Positions 14,977-22,085 of a stretch of DNA of 64,000 nucleotides are shown piece after piece. The stretch covers positions 3,539,001 to 3,603,000 of the forward strand of contig CP119312.1 of assembly GCA_029202405.1 (NCBI GenBank), read 5' to 3'. Under the pieces are notes generated by a model. That model searched no databases. It was not told the origin of the DNA and was given only the letters and a program-made list of their open reading frames with translations. The translations under genes and the position numbers were made by a program. This DNA is from Candidatus Devosia phytovorans. GTDB taxonomy: Bacteria > Pseudomonadota > Alphaproteobacteria > Rhizobiales > Devosiaceae. Position 1 is the stretch's first letter; every line of letters begins with the position of its first letter.

Positions 14977-16488
14977 CTAGCCGACTTGTTGAAGGTTCTT
15001 CTTTTGCCGCCGGCGGATCACTGAACTCGGGATGTTCATGCCTTCGCGGTATTTGGCGACGGTGCGGCGGGCGACGTCGATACCCTGCTCTTTCTTGAGC
15101 ACCTCGGCGATGGTGTCATCGCTCAGAATATCACTCAGCGCTTCGGCATCGATGAGCTGGCGGATGCGGTGGCGCACCGCTTCGGCCGAGTGATCGCCGC
15201 CGCCATCGCTGGATGAAATGGCGGTGGTGAAAAAGTATTTCATCTCGTAGAGGCCGCGCGGCGTCGCCATGTATTTGTTGGAGGTGACGCGGCTGACGGT
15301 GGATTCATGCATGTCGATGGTTTCGGCGACCATCTTGAGCGTCATCGGCCGCAGATGGGCGATGCCATGGGTCAGAAAGCCGTCCTGCTGGCGGGTGATT
15401 TCGGCGGCGACCTTGAGAATGGTCTGGGCGCGCTGGTCAAGGCTCTTGGTCAGCCAGTTGGCCGTGGCCAGGCAATCGCTGAGGAAGCTCTTTTCGCCAG
15501 GATTGCGGGCCTTTTTTGTGACCGTCGCGTAATAGACGCGGTTGACCAGAACGCGGGGCAAGGTTTCGGAATTGAGCTCGATCTGCCAGGCGCCATCGGG
15601 ACCGCGGCGCACGAAGACATCGGGTACCACCGCCTCGACCGGACCGGAATCAAAGGCCAGGCCGGGCTTGGGATCGAGCCGGCGCAGTTCGGCCAGCATA
15701 TCGGTCAGGTCTTCGCGGTCGCAGCCAATGGCGCGCATCAGGCCGACCATATTGTGCTCGGCCAGCATGGACAGATTGTCGAGCAGCGCCATCATCATGG
15801 GATCGAGGCGGTCGCGGTCGCGCAGCTGGATGGCTAGGCACTCGGGCACCGAGCGCGCGAAAACACCGATGGGATCGCAGCCCTGCAGCGCTTCAAGCAC
15901 GGCTTCCACATCCGGCAATTCAGCGCCGAGCTGGTCGGCAATGGTGTCGAGATCGGTGCTGAGATAGCCGGCCTCGTTGAGCCCATCGATCAGGTGGCGG
16001 GCGATGAGGCGATCCGCGGCCGTGCGCAGAATCATGTTGGCCTGATTTTCCAGGTGATCGCTGAGCAGGGGCTTGCTGGCGACGAACTGGTCGATGTCGG
16101 GCGCTTCGCCGCTCTCGCTGCTGCCATTGCGGTCGAGCCGGCTCTGCGGATTGAGCTGATCCTGCTGGGCCTGGTCGGGGAAGACGTTTTCGACGGCAGT
16201 ATCATAGCCATCGGCGATGGCGTCGGCATCCTGGATGCGTTCGCCGCGCTCGACGGTATCCTCGTAGGCGCTGATTTCCTGGCTGCGCTCGGGTGGCTCG
16301 GGTGGTTCGACATCGCCGGGCTCGGCGCCATCCTCGCGCTCGAGCAGCGGATTGCGCAGCAATTCGGCATCGACGAAATCATTGAGCTCAAGGTGGCTCA
16401 GCTGCAGCAGACGAATCGACTGCATCAATTGCGGCGTCAGCGTCAGGCTTTGGGCCTGGCGAAATTCAAGACGCGGCGAAAGTGCCAT
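14977..16488 (-). CDS. rpoN: RNA polymerase sigma-54 factor
   Basis: A 503-residue RpoN. Region I is LEFRQAQSLTLTPQLMQSIR, followed by LLQLSHLELNDFVDAELLRN; an acidic linker (about 55-140) is followed by the core-binding region. The helix-turn-helix (MHESTVSRVTSNKYMATPRG) and the RpoN box (ARRTVAKYREGMNIPSSVIR) are intact near the C-terminus. It directs transcription from -24/-12 promoters with enhancer-binding activators. It lies 105 bases downstream of lptB in the conserved lpt-rpoN-hpf-ptsN cluster. Confidence 0.97.
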   Translation of the reverse strand: MALSPRLEFRQAQSLTLTPQLMQSIRLLQLSHLELNDFVDAELLRNPLLEREDGAEPGDVEPPEPPERSQEISAYEDTVERGERIQDADAIADGYDTAVENVFPDQAQQDQLNPQSRLDRNGSSESGEAPDIDQFVASKPLLSDHLENQANMILRTAADRLIARHLIDGLNEAGYLSTDLDTIADQLGAELPDVEAVLEALQGCDPIGVFARSVPECLAIQLRDRDRLDPMMMALLDNLSMLAEHNMVGLMRAIGCDREDLTDMLAELRRLDPKPGLAFDSGPVEAVVPDVFVRRGPDGAWQIELNSETLPRVLVNRVYYATVTKKARNPGEKSFLSDCLATANWLTKSLDQRAQTILKVAAEITRQQDGFLTHGIAHLRPMTLKMVAETIDMHESTVSRVTSNKYMATPRGLYEMKYFFTTAISSSDGGGDHSAEAVRHRIRQLIDAEALSDILSDDTIAEVLKKEQGIDVARRTVAKYREGMNIPSSVIRRRQKKNLQQVG

Positions 16489-16593
16489 TAACAGCTTACC
16501 CTAGCGCATACCGGTCCAATCCCGGCCTCTTCCCGGGCGGACCATGACCTATTTTTGTGCAGGGGGCAAGTTTAGAGGCAAGTATTGTGCCAA

Positions 16594-17352
16594 CTACAGG
16601 GAGAAGCTTTCGCCGAGATAGACGCGGCGGGCGTCGGGGTCGGCGCTGATGGTTTCGGGGCGACCCTGAATCATCACCTTGCCGCCGTGGATGACATAGG
16701 CGCGATCGACCAGCCCCAGGGTTTCGCGCACGGCGTGGTCGGTGATCAGCACGCCGATGCCGCGGCGAGTCAGCTGGTGGACGAGGCCCTTGACCTCGCT
16801 GACGGCGATGGGATCGACGCCGGCAAAGGGCTCGTCGAGCAGCATGAAGACCGGATCGGCGGCCAAGGCGCGAGCGATCTCGACGCGGCGACGTTCACCA
16901 CCGGAGAGCGAGAGGGCATTGGACTTGGCGATATGCTGGATGGAGAATTCCTCGAGCAGGGATTCCAGCCGCGCCTTGCGCTCGGCCCTGCCCTTCACGT
17001 GGTTTTCGAGCACGGCCATGATATTGCCGGTGACGGTGAGCCCGCGGAAAATCGAGGGTTCCTGCGGCAGGTAGCCGATGCCCAGCTGGCCGCGCTGAAA
17101 CAGGGGCAGGCGGGTGATGTCGCGGCCATCGAGGCTGATTAAACCGGCGTCGGGCTTGAGCAGGCCCATGATCATGGTGAAGACAGTGGTCTTGCCGGCG
17201 CCATTGGGGCCGAGCAGGCCAACGGCCTCGCCGCGCCGCACGGCAATGGACACGTCGCGCACGACGCTACGCTTGCCAAAGCTCTTGGCCAGGCTATGGG
17301 CGACCAGCCAGCCGGTCTGGTCGATGCGGGGCTTGTCGGCGCTCTGGGTCAT
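16594..17352 (-). CDS. lptB: LPS export ABC transporter ATPase LptB
   Basis: A 252-residue ABC ATPase. Walker A is GPNGAGKTTVFTMI (about 53-66), the signature is NALSLSGGERRRVEIARALA, Walker B is PVFMLLDEPFAGVDP, and the switch histidine is in VLITDHAVRETL. It powers extraction of lipopolysaccharide from the inner membrane with LptF/LptG and hands it to LptC-LptA. Its start overlaps the lptA stop by 4 bases (ATGA), so the two are translationally coupled. Confidence 0.97.
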   Translation of the reverse strand: MTQSADKPRIDQTGWLVAHSLAKSFGKRSVVRDVSIAVRRGEAVGLLGPNGAGKTTVFTMIMGLLKPDAGLISLDGRDITRLPLFQRGQLGIGYLPQEPSIFRGLTVTGNIMAVLENHVKGRAERKARLESLLEEFSIQHIAKSNALSLSGGERRRVEIARALAADPVFMLLDEPFAGVDPIAVSEVKGLVHQLTRRGIGVLITDHAVRETLGLVDRAYVIHGGKVMIQGRPETISADPDARRVYLGESFSL

Positions 17353-17804
17353 TGGGTGGTGAAGGTTCCCGTGACGCGGCCGGAGCTGCCGGTGGAGGTG
17401 AAGGTCGAGACATTGGTGGCAAGGTTCACCACCAGCTCGCCGGCCGCGACCGTGCCGCCAGAATTGGTCACATGCACATTGCCCGTGAGGCGCAGCAACT
17501 GGTCGGCGGGGGTGAAGACGGCGCGGTCGCCGGTTGCATCCTGGTCGGTGGTTTTCAGCCGCACCGAGCCGGTGGCAACGAAGGTCTTGATATCGCTGGT
17601 GCCGCCATCGCCATAGGTGGCCACGACCTTGTCGGCCCAGACATCGACCGTTGGATGGACGACTTCGACATTGCCGGTAAAGACCGCTTCCTGGGTGTTT
17701 TCATCGACCGTGAAGAGATCGGCGGTGATATCGACCGGCTGTTGCGCGAAGGCGGGATGCAGCGTGGCAGCGAAGGCCAGGGCGAGCAGAAAGCGCTTGA
17801 TCAT
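17349..17804 (-). CDS. lptA: LPS transport periplasmic protein LptA
   Basis: A 151-residue OstA/LptA-family protein. A signal peptide (IKRFLLALAFAATLHPAFAQ) is followed by the beta-jellyroll repeats typical of LptA: VDITADLFTVDENTQEAVFT, GNVEVVHPTVDVWADKVVAT, GSVRLKTTDQDATGDRAVF and LTGNVHVTNSGGTVAAGEL. It bridges LptC and LptD in the periplasm. It overlaps lptC by 4 bases upstream and lptB by 4 bases downstream. Confidence 0.95.
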   Translation of the reverse strand: MIKRFLLALAFAATLHPAFAQQPVDITADLFTVDENTQEAVFTGNVEVVHPTVDVWADKVVATYGDGGTSDIKTFVATGSVRLKTTDQDATGDRAVFTPADQLLRLTGNVHVTNSGGTVAAGELVVNLATNVSTFTSTGSSGRVTGTFTTQ

Positions 17805-18469
17805 GGGGTCTGCATCTCGGTTGCGTCTGTGCCGGCGGTGGCAGCGCCGGGCGTATCGGGCAAGGTGACCGTGGCGCGGGTGAAAGTCCAGACCAGGTTT
17901 TCGGCATCATAGGTGATGCCTTCGGCGATGATCGTGGTGCCATCGGCATGGTTGATGGCAACCGGGCCTTCGCCGCGCAGGAACTGGGCCGCATAGTCGA
18001 AGATAGAATTGACAATGGTGCCGGTGGTTCCGGCGGAATCGGAAATCTGCGCCTCGTCACGAATTTCAACAATCTGCAGCGCGGTATCGAGAATGGCGTC
18101 TTCGGCTTCGACATTGCTGGTGTCGCCATTGGGGCGGCGCGTTTCAAGCGTCGCGCGGCTCAGGGCAATGCGGTTGGTGGCATTGGTGGGGGCCTGGGCC
18201 TCGGTGGCCGAGACAGTATAGGCCGTGCCGTCGTCCAGCGTGCCGGTATATTGGGGCGAATCGACCGTGACGTTTTCGCGGGTCACCTCGATGCGGCCAA
18301 TGCCGAAGCGGCTGGCGAGGCTCGAGATATAGATCTGGCCGAGCAGGGCCAGCAAGGCGATGACGCCAAGCGCCGGCACGCCGATGCGCAGGATTGAGAT
18401 CAGACGGTTGCGGACCATCAGGCCCTTGTAGATGGCCAGGCGCTGCGCCGCGTCAGCATGCAGGTTCAT
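17801..18469 (-). CDS. lptC: LPS export bitopic protein LptC
   Basis: About 222 residues from the ATG at 18469 (MNLHADAAQRLAIYKGL). There is a single N-terminal membrane helix (ILRIGVPALGVIALLALLGQ) and a periplasmic OstA-like fold with YTGTLDDGTAYTVSA and FLRGEGPVAINHADGTTIIA. An upstream in-frame ATG at 18532 would overlap the rnd 3' end and adds no family similarity, so I prefer 18469. It docks LPS from LptBFG onto LptA. Confidence 0.92.
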   Translation of the reverse strand: MNLHADAAQRLAIYKGLMVRNRLISILRIGVPALGVIALLALLGQIYISSLASRFGIGRIEVTRENVTVDSPQYTGTLDDGTAYTVSATEAQAPTNATNRIALSRATLETRRPNGDTSNVEAEDAILDTALQIVEIRDEAQISDSAGTTGTIVNSIFDYAAQFLRGEGPVAINHADGTTIIAEGITYDAENLVWTFTRATVTLPDTPGAATAGTDATEMQTP

Positions 18470-18485
18470 GGCCGCTCCGAACCGC

Positions 18486-19100
18486 TCAGCTATGGGCGAA
18501 AATATCGGTTTCCTGCCAGCCCAGGAGATCAAGCTCGCAGCGGGTCTTGAGGAAATCGAAGCAGGATTGCGCCAGCTCCAGCCGGTTTTCGCGGCGCAGC
18601 ATGCGGTCGAGATGGCGCTTCAGGTCATGCAGATAGAGCACGTCCGAGGCGGCATAGTCGAGCTGGGCGTCGCTGAGCTTTTCGGCGCCCCAGTCGGAGC
18701 TCTGCTGCTGCTTGGAAAGGTCGACATTGAGCAGTTCGCGCGCCAGGTCCTTGAGACCGTGGCGATCGGTATAGGTGCGGACGAGCTTGGACGCGATCTT
18801 GGTGCAGTAGACCGGGCCGGTGACGACGCCGAAGCGGTTCCTGAGTGCGGCCACGTCAAAGCGCGCGTAGTGGAAGATCTTGGTGACGTCGGGATCGGAC
18901 AGCAGCTTGACCAGATTGGGGGCATCGGTCGCGTCCTGGGGGATCTGCACGACATCGGCGCTCCCATCGCCGGGTGAAAGCTGGACGACGCAGAGCCGGT
19001 CACGATGGGGATCCAGGCCCATGGTCTCGGTGTCGATCGCCACTTCACGGCCGTAACGGGAAAGGTCGGGCAGGTCGCCGCGGTGCAATCGGATGGCCAT
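18486..19100 (-). CDS. rnd: Ribonuclease D-like DEDDy exonuclease
   Basis: A 204-residue short RNase D (catalytic domain only, no HRDC). Exo I is VAIDTETMGL (D and E near 22-24), Exo II is IFHYARFDVAALRN (about 85-98), and Exo III is LDYAASDVLYLHDL with the DEDDy tyrosine (about 151-164). It probably trims 3' ends of tRNA or other structured RNA. It heads the lpt-rpoN cluster, as is common in Hyphomicrobiales; its stop is 16 bases before the chosen lptC start. Confidence 0.92.
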   Translation of the reverse strand: MAIRLHRGDLPDLSRYGREVAIDTETMGLDPHRDRLCVVQLSPGDGSADVVQIPQDATDAPNLVKLLSDPDVTKIFHYARFDVAALRNRFGVVTGPVYCTKIASKLVRTYTDRHGLKDLARELLNVDLSKQQQSSDWGAEKLSDAQLDYAASDVLYLHDLKRHLDRMLRRENRLELAQSCFDFLKTRCELDLLGWQETDIFAHS

Positions 19101-19174
19101 AAGTCACTCGCTGAAATCTATATTGCATCCTGATGGCACAGCATCGGGGCAATGGGAAGGCGAGCCCCCATAAG

Positions 19175-19210
19175 AAAACCCCGGCCCGACTTTCGTCGGA
19201 CCGGGGTTTT
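19175..19210 (-). terminator. Terminator downstream of tRNA-Leu
   Basis: Outer arms AAAACCCCGG / CCGGGGTTTT with inner CCGAC / GTCGG. It lies 6 bases beyond the 3' end of the tRNA on the minus strand. Confidence 0.8.
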
Positions 19211-19215
19211 GAAAC

Positions 19216-19300
19216 TGGTGCCCAGAAGAGGACTCGAACCTCCACACCTTGCGGTACACGGACCTGAACCGTGCGCGTCTACCAATTCCGCCATCTGGGC
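19216..19300 (-). tRNA. tRNA-Leu (anticodon CAG)
   Basis: An 85-base tRNA with encoded CCA. The acceptor stem GCCCAGA pairs with TCTGGGC, the D-arm region GGAATTGGTAGACGC has the leucine pattern, and the anticodon stem-loop ACGG-TTCAGGT-CCGT gives CAG. A short extra arm (TACCGCAAGGTG) marks it as class II, and the T-loop is GGTTCGAGTCC. It reads CUG, the most used Leu codon in this GC-rich window. Confidence 0.95.
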
Positions 19301-19377
19301 GCGGTGGTGTAACTAGGGGCGGGCGGACTTGATGTCAATGCGCTTTGTTGCGGCTTTGTGACTTTCCCAACAGGGGC

Positions 19378-19740
19378 CTACCAGTTGGCGCCGTCCCAGT
19401 GCTTGATCGCGGCGTGGTCGACCGATACGGGCGGCTCGAGACAGTTGACGTTGATCATCACCATGGCATTGCCCTTGCCGTCAGAGCCGCGGGCGAAGGA
19501 CTCGATGCCGCAGGTCTTGCAGAAGAGATGCTCGATGTTTTCGGTGTTGAAGCGGTAGGTGGTCAAGTGATCCTCCCCGCTCAGCAGGGTGAAATCGCTG
19601 GCCGGAGCGGATTGCAGCACCCAGCCGAGACGGCGGCAGCGTGAGCAATTGCAGGTGCCCATGCCATCAAGCGCGGTGGTGACGTCATATTGCACGGCGC
19701 CGCAATGACACTGGCCGTGGTAGGTCCTGCTCTCGGACAT
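19378..19740 (-). CDS. GFA family (CENP-V/GFA) zinc protein
   Basis: A 120-residue protein with the full GFA zinc pattern: GQCHCGAVQYDV, TCNCSRCRRLG and FCKTCGIESFARGS. The fold was named for glutathione-dependent formaldehyde-activating enzyme, but most members have no proven substrate and spontaneous reactions explain some early data. It stands alone, divergent from the NDUFA9-like gene across a 147-base gap. Confidence 0.88.
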   Translation of the reverse strand: MSESRTYHGQCHCGAVQYDVTTALDGMGTCNCSRCRRLGWVLQSAPASDFTLLSGEDHLTTYRFNTENIEHLFCKTCGIESFARGSDGKGNAMVMINVNCLEPPVSVDHAAIKHWDGANW

Positions 19741-19887
19741 TTTCGTGAACTCCGTTGCAAATTACTGGAACGAAACAAGAACACTTGTGACCAAGAGTCA
19801 AGCCGATTCCGGCTGGCGGGCATGGACAGGCGCGGCGGGCATGGGATAGAAGCGGGGCGTTGAGACCCAATATTTCCGGAGCCCAAG

Positions 19888-20874
19888 ATGGACCGCAACC
19901 AGCCCAAGATCGTCACCATTTTCGGTGGCGCGGGATTTGTGGGAACCCAGGTCGTCGAGGCGCTGGCCAAGCGGGGCTATCGCATCCGCGTGGCGACGCG
20001 CCGCCCAAACCTGGCCGGTCCGGTCAAGATGTTCGGCAGCGTCGGGCAGGTACAGCCGATTCAGGCCAATGTGCGCAATCTTGCTTCGGTGCAGCATGCG
20101 GTGCGCGGCGCCGATATCGTGATCAACCTGGTCGGCGTCGGCTATTCGAGCGGCATGCAGAGCTTCGAGGCCGTGCATGTCGATGGCGCGCGCAATGTCG
20201 CTAGCGCCGCCAAGGCCGCAGGCGTGGCCACGCTGGTGCATATGTCGGCGCTGGGCGTCGATAGCGCCGCCGAGGTCAGCGAATACGCCAAGAGCAAGTT
20301 CGATGGCGAGGCGGCGGTGCTCGAGGCGTTCCCGCAGGCGGTGATCATGCGCCCGTCGATCCTTTTCGGCATGGGCGATGGCTTCTTCAATCTCCTCGGT
20401 ACGCTGGCGCGGTTCTTCCCTGTGCTGCCGCTGATCGGGGGCGCTTCGCGTTTCCAGCCGGCCTATGTCGGCGACGTGGCGGAAGCTTTTGCGCTGGCGG
20501 CCGATGGCAAGGCCAAGGCTGGCAAGATCTATGAATTGGGCGGACCGCAGGTCGAAACGCACAAGGACCTGCTGGCTCGGGTACAGCGCGAAGCGGCGCG
20601 CAAGCGCCCGGTGCTGCCGCTGCCGGCGGGCATTGCCAAGCTGATCGCCCTGCCCTTCTCCTTCCTGCCGTTCCGGCCGCTGATCACTGCGGACCAGGTG
20701 GAATTGCTGGGGAAGGACAATGTGGTGAGCGAGGCCGCGATCAAGGACAAGCGGACCTTTGCCGGTCTCGGCATCACGCCGACCAGCATGGATACGATTC
20801 TGCCGACCTATATGTATCGCTTCCGCAAATATGGTCAGTATGACCGCGACAACGCCCCGGCGCCGATCCTCTAG
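19888..20874 (+). CDS. Complex I NDUFA9-like atypical short-chain dehydrogenase
   Basis: A 328-residue NAD(P)-binding protein of the NDUFA9-like SDR group. The Rossmann motif is IFGGAGFVGTQVVEALAKRG (11-30); other parts are DIVINLVGVGY, VHMSALGVDS and FDGEAAVLEAFPQAVIMRPS. The usual SDR catalytic YxxxK appears as YAKSK. Family members occur in alphaproteobacteria and as an accessory subunit of mitochondrial complex I. No nuo genes are nearby. A direct role in complex I is by homology only. Confidence 0.88.
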   Translation: MDRNQPKIVTIFGGAGFVGTQVVEALAKRGYRIRVATRRPNLAGPVKMFGSVGQVQPIQANVRNLASVQHAVRGADIVINLVGVGYSSGMQSFEAVHVDGARNVASAAKAAGVATLVHMSALGVDSAAEVSEYAKSKFDGEAAVLEAFPQAVIMRPSILFGMGDGFFNLLGTLARFFPVLPLIGGASRFQPAYVGDVAEAFALAADGKAKAGKIYELGGPQVETHKDLLARVQREAARKRPVLPLPAGIAKLIALPFSFLPFRPLITADQVELLGKDNVVSEAAIKDKRTFAGLGITPTSMDTILPTYMYRFRKYGQYDRDNAPAPIL

Positions 20875-20879
20875 TTTTC

Positions 20880-20925
20880 AGGCGCGTTTCCGGACCGAAA
20901 ACCGGTAGCCACTTTTCCTGGAAAT
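20880..20925. repeat. Short intergenic repeat containing GCCACTTTTCC
   Basis: The 58-base gap after the NDUFA9-like gene holds GGCGCGTTTCCGGACCG and AGCCACTTTTCCTGG, with internal TTTTC/GAAAA pairing. The word GCCACTTTTCC recurs in the hairpin upstream of dnaN (43242-43285), and a related GCAAAAG...CTTTTGC structure lies at about 25032-25058. These look like one degenerate family of intergenic elements. Confidence 0.4.
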
Positions 20926-20932
20926 GCTTCGG

Positions 20933-21070
20933 CTATTCAGCGACCAGCACCAGCGCGAGACCACCCAGAATGGTCAGCGCGCCATAGAGCAGAAGGCCGA
21001 CCGGTCCTTTGGATCGTGCGGGCTTTGCCGCTTTTGGCGGCGTTTTGATCGTGGTTTTTGGTTCGGTCAT
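20933..21070 (-). CDS. Small single-pass membrane protein
   Basis: About 45 residues from the second of two adjacent ATGs (21070), which is the better spaced behind AGGAGG. The N-terminal half is basic and Pro/Lys-rich (TEPKTTIKTPPKAAKPARSK), and the C-terminal half is one membrane helix (VGLLLYGALTILGGLALVLV). The longer frame reaching 21169 lacks a ribosome site. Function is unknown. It converges on the NDUFA9-like gene and faces away from the PadR gene. Confidence 0.5.
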   Translation of the reverse strand: MTEPKTTIKTPPKAAKPARSKGPVGLLLYGALTILGGLALVLVAE

Positions 21071-21170
21071 CATCTCCTCCTCAGGATGGAATGGACCTTT
21101 GGGGATCATGCGCCCGGCGGATGGGCTGCGCAAGCGGCTTTCCCGCGTTGCGCATCTCAGCAAAAACAAT

Positions 21171-21239
21171 CGTAAGATATATCTTGAAAATCCCGACCTG
21201 GGCGCCGATCTTCTGTCTCAGTGCAACGTAAGATATATC
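21171..21239 (+). promoter_or_regulatory. Direct pair of PadR-type operator sites
   Basis: The 13-base word CGTAAGATATATC occurs at 21171-21183 and 21227-21239, 56 bases apart. The first copy extends to the perfect palindrome AAGATATATCTT (21174-21185). Both lie just upstream of the PadR gene (ATG 21251); the second ends 11 bases before it. Autoregulation by PadR proteins at AT-rich palindromes is common. The first site could also serve the divergent small membrane protein gene. Confidence 0.6.
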
Positions 21240-21250
21240 GGAGACCCATC

Positions 21251-21982
21251 ATGGGAAATAACTGGAGAGAAGGCGAACCCAATTGGCGGCGCATGGAGGC
21301 CATGGCGCGACGGGGCTGGGGGCGTTTTGCCCAGGGCATCGAAAGCGGCGAAGGCTGGGGCAATATGGGCGGCAATTTCCGCATCGGCCGCATGCTGGCC
21401 TCGGGCGACCTGCGCCTTGTGGCGCTCTACCTGATCGAGCAGCAGCCCCGGCATGGCTATGACCTGATCAAGGCGATCGAGGAAAAATCGGGCGGCTTCT
21501 ATACGCCGAGCCCCGGCATCGTCTATCCGGCCCTGACCTTCCTTGAAGAGGCCGGCTATGTGACATCACAGGCTGATGGCAACAAGAAGCTCTATACGAT
21601 TACCGACGAGGGCCGCAGTCATCTCGCCGACAATCGCGAGGCGATCGAGTCGACGCTGAATTTTCTGGCCAAGGCCGGCGAGCAGATGAACCGCTTCCGC
21701 GAATTCGCCAAGGCAGACTGGCCGTTCAATCGCGAGGAGGGCCCTGACTTCGGCAATCGCCCACCGCATCGCGGACATGGCCCCGGCTGGGGCCCAGGTG
21801 CGGATGCCGACCGCGACCTCAAGGACGTGGTTCCGGAGCTCAATGATGCCCGGCGTGACCTCAAGGCAGCGATCAAGAAGGCCCGCCGCGGGACGGAAGA
21901 GCAGCAGCGCCATGCGGCTGACATCCTCAAGCGCGCTGCCGCCGAAATCGAGGCGCTGGGCGACGACGACGTCGATATCTGA
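21251..21982 (+). CDS. PadR family transcriptional regulator
   Basis: A 243-residue PadR with an unusual N-terminal extension rich in Gly, Trp and Arg (GEGWGNMGGNFRIGRM). The winged helix covers about 48-125: GDLRLVALYLIEQQPRHGYD, IKAIEEKSGGFYTPSPGIVY and ALTFLEEAGYVTS. A His/Gly/Pro-rich stretch (NRPPHRGHGPGWGPGADA) precedes a C-terminal helical domain. The layout resembles YqjI-like PadR proteins, where such segments bind metal, so metal sensing is possible but unproven. I chose the ATG at 21251 over 21221. Confidence 0.88.
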   Translation: MGNNWREGEPNWRRMEAMARRGWGRFAQGIESGEGWGNMGGNFRIGRMLASGDLRLVALYLIEQQPRHGYDLIKAIEEKSGGFYTPSPGIVYPALTFLEEAGYVTSQADGNKKLYTITDEGRSHLADNREAIESTLNFLAKAGEQMNRFREFAKADWPFNREEGPDFGNRPPHRGHGPGWGPGADADRDLKDVVPELNDARRDLKAAIKKARRGTEEQQRHAADILKRAAAEIEALGDDDVDI

Positions 21983-22062
21983 TCGACATCTGAATGGCCG
22001 GAAGGCAGCTCGCGCATTCCACAATGCGGAATGGCAATGGCGTGCGGCCTTCCGACCTGCTT

Positions 22063-22076
22063 ACTAACATGTTAGT
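22063..22076. promoter_or_regulatory. Perfect 14-bp palindrome before the FAD/Fe-S dehydrogenase gene
   Basis: ACTAACATGTTAGT is perfectly symmetric and ends 9 bases before the ATG at 22086. It takes the place where a ribosome site would be expected, and no good Shine-Dalgarno is visible. It differs from the PadR operator words upstream, so another regulator (TetR or GntR type) is more likely. Confidence 0.5.
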
Positions 22077-22085
22077 GTCTGGATC

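Noticed and set aside
14970..14990. A TGGCAC word near the 3' end of rpoN that looked like a -24 sigma-54 element
   Set aside because: There is no TTGC at the required spacing and no fitting downstream gene.
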